Positions 1 to 7,499 of a stretch of DNA of 18,489 nt are shown piece after piece. Both the position numbers and the translations under genes were made by a program. The DNA comes from Oscillospiraceae bacterium (GTDB taxonomy: Bacteria > Bacillota_A > Clostridia > Oscillospirales > Ruminococcaceae). The number at the start of each line of letters is the position of its first letter. Position 1 is the stretch's first letter. The notes beneath the pieces are model-generated. The model was not told where the DNA came from. It did no database searches and worked only from the letters and a program-made list of their open reading frames with translations. The stretch covers positions 1 through 18,489 of the forward strand of contig JAGAJA010000075.1 of the NCBI GenBank assembly GCA_017829075.1. The letters are read 5' to 3'.

Positions 1-1
1 A

Positions 2-367
2 GTTTTACTACCCTCTAAAATAACACTACTCTCAAACACCCGGCAGGCTAGCGCGTTCTGCGGGGTAGTTTTACTACCCTCTAAAATAACACTACTCTCA
101 AACGCACAAGCCGGAAACCAGCTTCAGAAGTCGGTTTTACTACCCTCTAAAATAACACTACTCTCAAACGCTCGGAGTTCTTCAATCTTCGGAAATCCGG
201 TTTTACTACCCTCTAAAATAACACTACTCTCAAACTCGCGTACACTCGATACTCTGATTGGCGGGGTTTTACTACCCTCTAAAATAACACTACTCTCAAA
301 CAAAAAAGTCAAGTGGATTCGTTGGAAGTCCGTTTTACTACCCTCTAAAATAACACTACTCTCAAAC
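2..367 (-). CRISPR. Type II-A CRISPR array, 6 repeats and 5 spacers, open at the left edge
   Basis: Six identical 36-bp repeats lie at 2-37, 68-103, 134-169, 200-235, 266-301 and 332-367; read on the plus strand they begin GTTTTACTACCC and end CTCTCAAAC. The five spacers (38-67, 104-133, 170-199, 236-265, 302-331) are all exactly 30 bp and unrelated to each other. Transcription is assigned to the minus strand because the tracrRNA anti-repeat at 6637 has the plus-strand sense, and because the leader with its ATTTGAG end lies at the high-coordinate side. The newest spacer is therefore 302-331. The lack of a degenerate terminal repeat at position 2 suggests the array continues past the window edge. 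I saw no protospacer for any spacer elsewhere in the window. Confidence 0.98.
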
Positions 368-463
368 CTCAAATTTGGGAAAAGCACCACTATATGCCGC
401 ACATTTCAAAGGGTATTTGTGCAAAACCAACAAATATCGAACATGTAGTCCGGACATTTGTTT
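368..463 (-). promoter_or_regulatory. CRISPR leader with type II-A leader-anchoring sequence
   Basis: This is the transcribed, non-coding stretch between the array promoter and the first repeat. On the minus strand its last seven bases next to the repeat (374 down to 368) read ATTTGAG. That is the conserved leader end which, in streptococcal type II-A systems, directs Cas1-Cas2 to insert new spacers at the first repeat. An 8-bp palindrome GTCCGGAC lies at 449-456. The leader is about 96 nt from the predicted start site. Confidence 0.8.
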
Positions 464-469
464 TGTACT

Positions 470-498
470 ATTTTAGCACAAAAAGCTGATTCTGTCAA
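470..498 (-). promoter_or_regulatory. Promoter of the pre-crRNA
   Basis: On the minus strand TTGACA (498-493) is followed by a 17-bp spacer and TAAAAT (475-470), giving a start near 463. The -35 box begins at the base directly after the csn2 stop codon (501-499), so the array has its own promoter with no gap after the cas operon. Confidence 0.75.
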
Positions 499-1164
499 TC
501 AGAACACGCAGAAATCACTGTCAATAGTCATTCTATTAACCAGTTCACCGGAATAACCGGAGATATTTTCAAACATAAGTAAAGTCAGCTTATGCGAAGT
601 AACTGTATGAAAAAACAGTTCTGCTTCTTCTTCACTAAGAAAATTGAGTAGACCGACCGTAACGAATAGTCGTCTGCCGTCCAGTTCATACGAATTTATG
701 AAATAATTTATCAGTTTATCAGAAAGTCTGTCGCTGTTGCAGCTGAATCTCAGTTCGCAGCACTTGAACAGCGCTTTCAGCTCCGTCTGTACATCATATT
801 CCGTATCGCTTTCAAGCATTGAGCAGGCCGATGACAAATAATCCGAGAGAGCCTCCCGTAACTTTAATGTTCTGTCAAATAATTCGCCAGCACATATATC
901 TTCAAGTTTTGAATACAGCTTTGTTATCAGTCGTTTCGGATTGCTGTCAAACGGAATATAATCTGTGACCAGATCGGTTACCTTGCTCATGTTCAGCACA
1001 GTGTTGTTTTCAGACAGAACAAATCCGCCATCGTGCCCGCTGCACTGCGCTGAGAACTCATTCATCAGCTTATAGTACAGCGCGCCCTGCTCAATTGATA
1101 TCAGATTTACACGGTCGCATTCCAGCGTAAACGGCGAAAACAGATCGGCATACACCAGCTTCAC
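499..1164 (-). CDS. csn2: CRISPR type II-A accessory protein Csn2
   Basis: The 221-residue protein matches the usual Csn2 length (about 220) and defines the locus as subtype II-A. In known systems Csn2 forms a ring-shaped, calcium-stabilised tetramer that slides on double-stranded DNA ends and is needed for spacer acquisition with Cas1, Cas2 and Cas9. Family-like features are the N-terminal MKLVYADLF strand and the C-terminal part with LDGRRLFVTVGLLNFLS, where a helix-rich segment leads to a final acidic strand ending DSDFCVF. The start is GTG at 1164, sharing GTGA with the cas2 stop, so translation is probably coupled. It is the last gene of the cas operon; the array promoter abuts its stop codon. 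No defects are visible. Confidence 0.93.
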   Translation of the reverse strand: MKLVYADLFSPFTLECDRVNLISIEQGALYYKLMNEFSAQCSGHDGGFVLSENNTVLNMSKVTDLVTDYIPFDSNPKRLITKLYSKLEDICAGELFDRTLKLREALSDYLSSACSMLESDTEYDVQTELKALFKCCELRFSCNSDRLSDKLINYFINSYELDGRRLFVTVGLLNFLSEEEAELFFHTVTSHKLTLLMFENISGYSGELVNRMTIDSDFCVF

Positions 1165-1481
1165 AAAAACACCACCCTCTCGTCCGAGTCCACCATATCT
1201 GTTGCAAATTCGCCTGTGATGAGTTCCATACGTTCAAACTGCTTTTCGGTTATCATCAGCGACATAACAAGACCCTTTTCAGGTTTCTCGCGTTTTATGC
1301 TGTCAAGTACCTGCTCAGCCATCGTTTTATTGAGCACCATACGGCAATAAACAGATTCTTGAAGCATTATGAATCCCTTTTTCAGCATGGCTTTTCTGAA
1401 ATGGCGGTAAGCCCGCCGGTCATCTGATGAGATCACCGGCAGGTCAAATAATACAAGTATTCGCATAAATCTGTAACTCAT
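1161..1481 (-). CDS. cas2: CRISPR-associated endonuclease Cas2
   Basis: Cas2 (106 aa) is the dimeric bridge of the Cas1-Cas2 integrase that captures and inserts spacers. The N-terminus SYRFMRILVLFDLP closely parallels the streptococcal type II-A Cas2 start, including the conserved Asp of the FDLP strand (residue 13). The C-terminus ends SDERVVFL, as in the same subfamily. That resemblance supports the first ATG (1481) rather than the internal Met6. The start overlaps the cas1 stop by ATGA, and the stop overlaps the csn2 GTG by four bases. Length is normal and no lesion is seen. Confidence 0.96.
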   Translation of the reverse strand: MSYRFMRILVLFDLPVISSDDRRAYRHFRKAMLKKGFIMLQESVYCRMVLNKTMAEQVLDSIKREKPEKGLVMSLMITEKQFERMELITGEFATDMVDSDERVVFL

Positions 1482-2362
1482 TTCTCATCTCCACAGAACC
1501 TGAAAAACTTTATCAGCGAGCTGTCACTGCTGTTCAGGGCGTCGAAAACGCTCCGGCAATAAATTTTTATCGCGTTCTGCAAAAACTGCTCCTGACCGGC
1601 AATTATTACCTGTGTTTCAAAAAGCCTGATCAGTTCATGCTTTTGTTCCGTGCCGAATATCGCGTATTTTTTCTTGACAACCAGCCGGTCAACGATTATT
1701 CTGAACGGCTCCATCAGGTCACTGCTCAGATTATAATAATTGAACATATTATCATGAAAAAGCCCTAACTGGGTAAGATAACCGCAGGCGCAGACCTCTC
1801 TGTTTACCGCACTCAGAATAAGGCTGTACCCATAGTTCAGCGCAGCGTTCATGCTGTTGTCATTGTTTCGCGAGAAGCATTGACCGAACAGCGCGTTAAA
1901 ATATACCTTTGCCGCATGGCCCTCGCGGTTGGTTTCATCGTTAAGTTCCATCTCCGAAATGTATCCGTTGAGCATCTCAGCCTCTTTGTCATATCCGAGC
2001 ATTTTCAGATGAAGACTCTGATTCCTTATCTTTTCGCTGACGATCGCAGTCCATATGAACGCTTTAGTTTCGCTGCTCCAGCCGATTTGAGTGCGTATCT
2101 TGGCTGAACAGTCATGCGAGCCATATAATGGCGTCATCTCTGCGCATGGGGTATATTTTTCATCGCAGAACACCAGACGTATCTTCCGCCTGGTGATCTC
2201 GCTTATAAGACAGCCCGTTATGGACACAGCGGTACTCTCGACGAGTATCATTGATACCTCGTCGAGATTCACCCTTTTGACATCATCGCTGCGTATGACC
2301 ATGCACCCCATTTTCAGGTCCAGCTTACAGCGCGATGATATTACCACTGTTCTCCAGCTCAT
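1478..2362 (-). CDS. cas1: CRISPR-associated integrase Cas1 (type II)
   Basis: The 294-residue protein is the metal-dependent integrase subunit that joins new spacers to the leader-proximal repeat. The N-terminal beta domain starts with SWRTVVISSRCKL, typical of type II Cas1. The alpha domain carries the expected three metal ligands: Glu147 (NREGHAAK), His203 (GLFHDN) and Glu218 (DLMEPFR). These line up with Glu149, His205 and Glu220 of the Streptococcus pyogenes enzyme at a constant offset of two. The start ATG at 2362 overlaps the cas9 stop (ATGA), and the stop overlaps the cas2 start in the same way. It should therefore be made in fixed proportion to its partners from one mRNA. It appears fully functional. 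Confidence 0.97.
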   Translation of the reverse strand: MSWRTVVISSRCKLDLKMGCMVIRSDDVKRVNLDEVSMILVESTAVSITGCLISEITRRKIRLVFCDEKYTPCAEMTPLYGSHDCSAKIRTQIGWSSETKAFIWTAIVSEKIRNQSLHLKMLGYDKEAEMLNGYISEMELNDETNREGHAAKVYFNALFGQCFSRNNDNSMNAALNYGYSLILSAVNREVCACGYLTQLGLFHDNMFNYYNLSSDLMEPFRIIVDRLVVKKKYAIFGTEQKHELIRLFETQVIIAGQEQFLQNAIKIYCRSVFDALNSSDSSLIKFFRFCGDEK

Positions 2363-5300
2363 AATGTAAGCAGATTCGGGGACGCTTTTTCATATAGTCC
2401 CGCTGGAGACTGGTCTATTATGCGGATAGACTGAATGTCCTTCACCTTTGACATTACACAATTTATCTTCATTCTTGCAGAATTTGCGGAGCCTCCTATC
2501 AGCTTCAGATCGCATGCTGATGCACGACCAGTCTTGAATACGCTCACCATGCTGACAAGAGCCTTGACCTGTTCGTTATCGTCAAGACTTTCAAATTTCG
2601 AACGCCCGTTAACAAATGTTTTCCCAACGTCAGATAATTTGATGTTGAAAGGCTTGGAATTTATCTTTTCGCAAAGCAGATCATATAGCCTGAGATTCTG
2701 TTCTCTGGATATTTTATCGTGCTTTTCACTGATATAATACTTTGTCCGCACTTTCTCACAATTTGATATTTTATCGTTGACGGCATGTAATTTCTTTAAA
2801 TAATCTTCATCAACAGCGCTTACCAGAAGCGGATCTGCAAGAGTGATCCCAAAATAACCGCCATCATATTTGGATATGTTCGCCCTGAGCCCGTCAAAAT
2901 CAAACAGCGTTTTAACTTTGATTATCCGGCTGCCGAGCGGGAACTCAACAGATCTGAATACATCGCCATCTTTCAGCGACACGACATTGCTGACCTTTCC
3001 AAGCGCGTATTCCTCTGCGAATGCAGCGTCATGCTCGAAGCGCTGCGAATACATCAGCTCCACCGGAATTATAACAACGCCGGACGTCTTTTCAGACCGA
3101 TACCTGACAAGCGAGAAGAATGCAACCGCCGTTTTATTGTACCCTCCGTATTTTTCAATAGGAAGCGTTTTTTTGCGCGGTGTCTGACCATGTTCCTTTT
3201 TCAGAGGCTGCTGATCAAAGAAGCCTCCCTTTCGTCTGTATGAGTAACGGACATATCTTATATTGTTCTTTGACATCTGCTTCTTCACAGCGTCAAGCCA
3301 GCTTCCGTCGCCTACCCATGCCGTTTCGCCGTTTCTTATCACATCATGGGACAGAAGTGTTTCAATTTTCAGATTGAACACCTCTTTTTTGCCGCGATAT
3401 TCCTTTACGAAGTTCAGAGGATCGCTCGTGAATTTAACGTGGTAGATGTTGCCCATGACAATGTTCAGATATGCGTCCTTGGCATGGTGAAGATCATTCA
3501 GTTCGCGACACTTTAGCAGGTTGTACTTATTTCGGAATTCCGACGCTAATCCTGCCTTTACATACACTATCTCGCTTTCGGGAAATTCCTCTTTCAGCAG
3601 CGCCGCCACAGCCTTGGTAGACTGCCGCGTTTCAACCATCTGCCTGCTGATAAATCCAGCCAGTTCATCATCAGAAAACGGAGTTGAACGGGTAAGCCGC
3701 TTGAATTTTGTGTCACCCATAAGTCCGATGTTATGCAGCTTTTCCCATAAGCCGTGCCTGTCACTCTGAATGCCCGAAGCAATCGGATAATTATCTCCCT
3801 TGGCCGCATTCAGCGTCGAAAGCACCAGCACCTTGTTCTCAATGCTGTCGTCCTTTACCATGCACCGAGGGAAAATGTGGTCAACATTATAGGTCTCCCC
3901 GGGAAGCTGCTCAATATCAATGCTCTGACCGGAGTACATGCACCTGCCGAGCTGAATAAAATAGAGATACAGTTTTTCGCTGCGGAGTTCATCGTCAGAT
4001 TTCTTTTCAAGCAGTTCTCGGAGTGCCGCAGTGTCATCGTTCAGCTTCTTATAATATTCCAGTATGTGATCCCGGCGGGATTGAGTGCGTTTCCCCTTTT
4101 TTTGCGGATTTGTCAGGTCGCGCGCCATCTCAATGAAAATACGGTCGGGAGCCTTACGCACGGCTCTGCTGTATTCTCTCACCATTTCCACTGCACGCTT
4201 TATCGGACGTCTGACTGCGCTCGGAATGTACATTTCGCGCAGTCGCTCGTCAAGCTTGAGCGGATGCTGAGAATAATATTCCCGGTTCATGCTTTCGATC
4301 AGACTGCTATAATTGTAATTCTGCGAGAGGAGTTCCATCAGATTCTTGTTGGTTTCCCACATCATCGTGATAATATTGGGGTGAAGCTCTTCGCCTGTCG
4401 CAGGGTCTATATCCGGGATCTCAGTCAGAAATGTTCGGGAAAGCCTGCCAAAATCAGCGTATTTTAAGCCGCTGATATACTTTATGTCAGCCGCAGTCAG
4501 TTCGAATTTCTCCAGCCACGCCCGGAATCTGTCGGTGTCGGTAGTACAAGCCATGCGCTCGATTATCTCCTCTGTGTCAGCCTCGCTCAGCATGCCGGAC
4601 GCCATCATCTTTTTAAATCCGTTCCATGATTTCAGCGACGACTTAACAGTGATATCGAGCCCCTCAAGCCTGGATTCCGGCTTCATGTAACCCTCTGATA
4701 CAAGCAGATCCTTTATATCGCGTACCGATACTCTTTTCCGCTTCTCGAAAAGTTCCGTGTAGATCTTCTGCTTTGCCTCCACCGGAAAATTCTCGCGTTT
4801 TCCGTCTATCCCTATATTGTTGATTTCATTCAGCACCATGAACTTACTGTACAGCAGAGAATTTTTCGGCAGAACGTCTTCGCCCGCAACATAAGTGCAT
4901 TTGCAGGTCATTCTTTTGATGAACTCGTCCTCGCAGCGGTCCCTGTCAACCAGGTCGTCAAAGTTCCAGGGCAGTATTCTACCCTCACCCTTGCGCACGA
5001 TCCACGCGTTGTCGTTTTCATTTTTCTTCACCAGCGGTCCCACATAATATGGTACTCTGAATGTCATCAGCCGGAGTATTTTGCTGGCAGTACTGCCGTA
5101 TTTATCGGCGGCATTAAGCTGTGGAATGTAGTTAGCCGCGTTTTCGAGTATCTTTTTCAGCTCGGTATAATAAAGCTGATACGGGATAACACGGTTATCA
5201 GAGTTCACCTGGCGCGGACAAAGAGTGTGCTCCGCAATTTCCCTGAGCACTCTCTCGCACTCGATATCGCCGGGCTCAGGCTTAACATTTTTCAGCTTGG

Positions 5301-6456
5301 ACCTCAGATAATCGCAGAATTCCTCCTGATCGCAGCGCTTCATATCGGCGGTATTCTTAACGGATTTCATATTTCCGGAATAGCTTGTGTAATTACCCTT
5401 TTCGCACGTTTTGAATATTTTCTTATACTGTTCCTGACAGTAATGGCGCACGACCCTGCGAAGTGCGGCAAGGTCGCTGCCGTGCTTTTCATATACCCTT
5501 ACCTTTGCCTCGGACAACGAGCCGCTGCCAGCAAGCACGCCGGTCAGCAGCGACCAGTCATAGATATTCTTCGCGGCGGCGATAAGTCCGAAATCATCGC
5601 CGAGGCTTTCGCGAAGCTCAGGCTCCTTTTCATCGAACGACGCGTCCGAAAGACGTATTTTGTTGTTTTCCAGATCCTGATATTCTTCGTTCATGAACAG
5701 CTTGGAGATCTCAATAACTCCGCCGGAAACCAGCTTTACAAGTTCGTTAACATCAATAGCGTCATCTATCGCGGGCTTGGGTTTCCTTCCGCCGAAATAC
5801 ACCGAATAAAACACAGCAGGACGATTCCTGATACTCTTTTCATCGGTGAGGATCTTTCCGAATTTTTCAGCGGAATCGCCAAACGGAAATACAATATCAT
5901 TATCCCTGAACCAGTCAGCAAACTCTTTGAACACCTTCCCGATATCCAGGACATCGCTTATTTTGTCCTTGTCCGCTTCATTCAGGAAGTGCCCGCGGTG
6001 AGTCAGAATATAAGAGCACGCTATGAAAACCAGTCTCGGATCATGCGGCGACGGATCGTTCATCAGTTCGGAAATAAGGTGATGAATAGTCGGATAATCC
6101 CTATGGAACTGCTTGTCCGTGTAACCTTCATCGCTGAAATATGTGTACCTGCTTCCCGTGGTTTTGTCGTCAGACCACAGTGCGCTCTCGCGGATCCTCT
6201 TAAAGAAATCAGGGTCCTTGTCAACTATCGCAGGAGCCATCAGTTCAATAAGAAGATCTCTCCGCTGCTGGCGGCGGTCGAGACGGCGGCGCGCCACCCT
6301 GAAGCCCCGGCAGTCGGCGGACTGATTAGCACTGTCAAATACAGCCGACGCCCACATAGCGTTTCCCTTGAACTTCAGCACGCGGTAATTCTCATCGGTC
6401 TGAGCAATTCCGACCGAATTTGTTCCGATGTCAATGCCAATATAGTTTTTACCCAT
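2359..6456 (-). CDS. cas9: CRISPR-associated RNA-guided endonuclease Cas9, type II-A
   Basis: A long Cas9 of 1365 residues. I chose ATG 6456, preceded by GGGAGGAG; the frame stays open to a TTG at 6480, but that would place the ribosome site inside the gene. Domains in order (trimmed numbering): RuvC-I IGIDIGTNSVG with Asp9; arginine bridge helix about 50-70; alpha-helical REC lobe about 80-740; RuvC-II IFIEMARD with Glu776; HNH with YNVDHIFPR (His860) and ENKV (Asn874); RuvC-III LHHAKDAYLN with His991 and Asp994; and a C-terminal PAM-interacting domain starting near KYGGYNKTAVAF. Every catalytic residue of both nuclease domains is present, so it should cut both strands. The C-terminus keeps the DQSPAGLYE element that parallels SpCas9 HQSITGLYE, but no RKR triplet that would read an NGG PAM is visible. 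It is the first gene of the cas operon. Confidence 0.98.
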   Translation of the reverse strand: MGKNYIGIDIGTNSVGIAQTDENYRVLKFKGNAMWASAVFDSANQSADCRGFRVARRRLDRRQQRRDLLIELMAPAIVDKDPDFFKRIRESALWSDDKTTGSRYTYFSDEGYTDKQFHRDYPTIHHLISELMNDPSPHDPRLVFIACSYILTHRGHFLNEADKDKISDVLDIGKVFKEFADWFRDNDIVFPFGDSAEKFGKILTDEKSIRNRPAVFYSVYFGGRKPKPAIDDAIDVNELVKLVSGGVIEISKLFMNEEYQDLENNKIRLSDASFDEKEPELRESLGDDFGLIAAAKNIYDWSLLTGVLAGSGSLSEAKVRVYEKHGSDLAALRRVVRHYCQEQYKKIFKTCEKGNYTSYSGNMKSVKNTADMKRCDQEEFCDYLRSKLKNVKPEPGDIECERVLREIAEHTLCPRQVNSDNRVIPYQLYYTELKKILENAANYIPQLNAADKYGSTASKILRLMTFRVPYYVGPLVKKNENDNAWIVRKGEGRILPWNFDDLVDRDRCEDEFIKRMTCKCTYVAGEDVLPKNSLLYSKFMVLNEINNIGIDGKRENFPVEAKQKIYTELFEKRKRVSVRDIKDLLVSEGYMKPESRLEGLDITVKSSLKSWNGFKKMMASGMLSEADTEEIIERMACTTDTDRFRAWLEKFELTAADIKYISGLKYADFGRLSRTFLTEIPDIDPATGEELHPNIITMMWETNKNLMELLSQNYNYSSLIESMNREYYSQHPLKLDERLREMYIPSAVRRPIKRAVEMVREYSRAVRKAPDRIFIEMARDLTNPQKKGKRTQSRRDHILEYYKKLNDDTAALRELLEKKSDDELRSEKLYLYFIQLGRCMYSGQSIDIEQLPGETYNVDHIFPRCMVKDDSIENKVLVLSTLNAAKGDNYPIASGIQSDRHGLWEKLHNIGLMGDTKFKRLTRSTPFSDDELAGFISRQMVETRQSTKAVAALLKEEFPESEIVYVKAGLASEFRNKYNLLKCRELNDLHHAKDAYLNIVMGNIYHVKFTSDPLNFVKEYRGKKEVFNLKIETLLSHDVIRNGETAWVGDGSWLDAVKKQMSKNNIRYVRYSYRRKGGFFDQQPLKKEHGQTPRKKTLPIEKYGGYNKTAVAFFSLVRYRSEKTSGVVIIPVELMYSQRFEHDAAFAEEYALGKVSNVVSLKDGDVFRSVEFPLGSRIIKVKTLFDFDGLRANISKYDGGYFGITLADPLLVSAVDEDYLKKLHAVNDKISNCEKVRTKYYISEKHDKISREQNLRLYDLLCEKINSKPFNIKLSDVGKTFVNGRSKFESLDDNEQVKALVSMVSVFKTGRASACDLKLIGGSANSARMKINCVMSKVKDIQSIRIIDQSPAGLYEKASPNLLTL

Positions 6457-6464
6457 CAAAAGCG

Positions 6465-6472
6465 CTCCTCCC
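6465..6472 (-). promoter_or_regulatory. cas9 ribosome binding site
   Basis: On the minus strand GGGAGGAG is followed by about eight bases and then the ATG at 6456. This spacing fixes the cas9 start at the Met directly before GKNYIGIDIG. Confidence 0.8.
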
Positions 6473-6500
6473 ATCGACAAAATGTCACTTTAATACAACG

Positions 6501-6529
6501 ATTATAACACATAGTTTTAATCGTGTCAA
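6501..6529 (-). promoter_or_regulatory. cas operon promoter
   Basis: On the minus strand TTGACA (6529-6524), a 17-bp spacer and TATAAT (6506-6501) form a perfect housekeeping promoter. The start is predicted near 6494, leaving a leader of about 38 nt before the cas9 ATG at 6456. No other strong promoter is visible inside the overlapping cas genes. Confidence 0.85.
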
Positions 6530-6597
6530 CCCTATATTGTTAATTGTGCCAAATTCAGCGCATTTTAAATTCTTTCTGAAATTTTTAATAAAAACAC

Positions 6598-6626
6598 TTG
6601 ACAAACATCAAATTATGTGCTATATT
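6598..6626 (+). promoter_or_regulatory. tracrRNA promoter
   Basis: TTGACA (6598-6603), 17 bp and TATATT (6621-6626) predict a start at about 6633, four bases before the anti-repeat. The tracrRNA is thus transcribed divergently from cas9, and the two start sites are about 140 bp apart. No second, upstream promoter for a long tracrRNA form was seen. Confidence 0.85.
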
Positions 6627-6632
6627 ATAGAT

Positions 6633-6753
6633 ACAGGTTTTACTACCCTGTAAAATAACACTAGAGTTCAAATAAAAATTATTTCAAATCATCCGGCAAT
6701 TCCGGAAGTACAGCGTGTACATAATAAGCCCTTCTTTTCGGAAGGGTTTTTTT
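6633..6753 (+). ncRNA. tracrRNA
   Basis: The anti-repeat at 6637-6672 differs from the array repeat exactly where a type II-A guide duplex needs it. Paired with the minus-strand crRNA repeat it gives a 6-bp lower stem (crRNA GUUUGA), a bulge (GAG opposite GAGU), a 13-bp stem, one G-G mismatch, and a further 13-bp stem. Downstream are a nexus-like hairpin TCCGG/CCGGA (6692-6706), a second hairpin GTACA/TGTAC (6708-6720), and a terminator hairpin. In known systems this RNA base-pairs with pre-crRNA, recruits RNase III for processing and anchors the guide in Cas9. Its position next to cas9 is usual. Confidence 0.93.
6729..6753 (+). terminator. Rho-independent terminator of the tracrRNA
   Basis: CCCTTC (6729-6734) pairs with GAAGGG (6741-6746) across a six-base loop, followed by seven T (6747-6753). 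It also serves as the last hairpin of the tracrRNA. Confidence 0.9.
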
Positions 6754-6754
6754 A

Positions 6755-6891
6755 TTATATGGTAGGTTTTATGACAAGCTGTGACAGATCTGAAAAATGC
6801 TTAGCAGGCTTCCATTCCAGTTCATACCCGTATAATTGCATCATTATCGACGCACTTAATTGTTTATATTGCGATATAATTAAAGAAGAGG
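6755..6891 (-). pseudogene. Possible C-terminal gene remnant cut by the intron
   Basis: The minus-strand frame outside the intron reads from the intron border to a TAA at 6757-6755, encoding about 45 residues that end LSQLVIKPTI. It has no start codon of its own outside the intron, and continuation into the intron RNA is meaningless. It may be the tail of a gene broken by intron insertion, or only a chance open frame. I do not recognise it. Confidence 0.2.
6875..6880 (+). promoter_or_regulatory. Possible -10 box upstream of the intron
   Basis: TATAAT lies 11 bp before the intron 5' end. No good -35 box stands at 16-18 bp. If used, transcription would start near 6887 and run through the intron into the gene at 9429. 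Support is weak. Confidence 0.3.
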
Positions 6892-7210
6892 GTGCGCCGG
6901 TAAGGTGCTGATAAAACAGTTCGGAGAATGACCGGTCCCGATAAAGCGAAGCAAGCAGTTGGTACACAGCCTTGTAGCCGAAGCCGAGAGGTGAAGTTTA
7001 AGCGTAGGCAGTGGAGTACGAGAGCCGCAATGCGAAAGCTTGAAGCGATACAGCCCCGTAAGTTATACAGAGCGAAAGCCGATACCTTCCTCGAGGTCGC
7101 AGGCAGTAACACGGCAGTCGACAGGCGAGAAAGCCGTGGGTTTTGTCGGGGGCAGAGAGCGTACAAGGGATAATCAGCATACCCGGGAGGTCTGACAGGT
7201 TCCGAAAGGT
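6892..7210 (+). ncRNA. Group II intron RNA domains I-III
   Basis: This GC-rich, hairpin-dense stretch of about 320 nt runs from GTGCGCC to the domain III-type CCGGGAGGTCTGACAGG near 7180-7198. It has no credible coding frame; the short open frames here are chance products of structured RNA. EBS sequences were not assigned by eye. Confidence 0.75.
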
Positions 7211-7221
7211 AAGGGGAATAC

Positions 7222-7437
7222 ATAAAGAAAACAGTTTTAATCAAAATTTTGGTATCAGTGGTAACAGTGGTCGGAATAGTGCTGATACTTCATGCAAACT
7301 TGTTGTTTCCGTGGCAGTGGACGGCTCAAAAAAACAAACTGGCTGTTTTGGAATATGTTGATTCTACATATTCCGACACAATATTCATACGTGCATACTA
7401 TAATCCAATAAATGGCCTATGTGCGGTGTTGCCTTAG
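7222..7437 (+). pseudogene. Truncated copy of the 8254 membrane-protein gene
   Basis: The first ~183 bases nearly match 8254-8436, with about a dozen differences, and the match extends upstream into the ribosome site (AGGGG). The start codon is ATA instead of ATG (7222-7224). After YYN the sequence departs from the family and meets TAG at 7435. The fragment keeps the membrane anchor (VVTVVGIVLILHANLLFPW) but lacks the rest of the protein. It lies directly after intron domain III, so it marks the junction where foreign DNA replaced the maturase gene. Confidence 0.8.
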
Positions 7438-7499
7438 AATAATGTTTGCCGAACAGAAGCAGTCTGGCGGTGTATTGTATGGCAAAGGAGGTTTTGGCG

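Noticed and set aside
124..402. A 92-codon minus-strand frame over the CRISPR array
   Set aside because: It consists of repeat translations (FESSVILEGSKT) because repeat plus spacer is 66 bp, a multiple of three. It is a known artefact.
6457..6480. An 8-codon longer Cas9 starting at TTG 6480
   Set aside because: The ribosome site GGGAGGAG would then lie inside the gene; ATG 6456 has correct spacing and gives the family N-terminus.
5227..6507. A 426-codon plus-strand open frame opposite cas9
   Set aside because: It is fully antisense to the REC/RuvC-I part of cas9, has no ribosome site, and its composition mirrors the codon pattern of the real gene.
6494..6530. Partial likeness of the cas9 promoter (GTGTTATAAT) to the CRISPR repeat (GTGTTATTTT), as a possible self-regulating target
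   Set aside because: Ten AT-rich bases around a -10 box are expected by chance, and no array spacer matches the region.
6928..7173. Basic 81-codon frame in the group II intron 5' part
   Set aside because: The region is structured ribozyme RNA (domains I-III). The Arg/Lys-rich translation is typical of such false frames, and there is no ribosome site.
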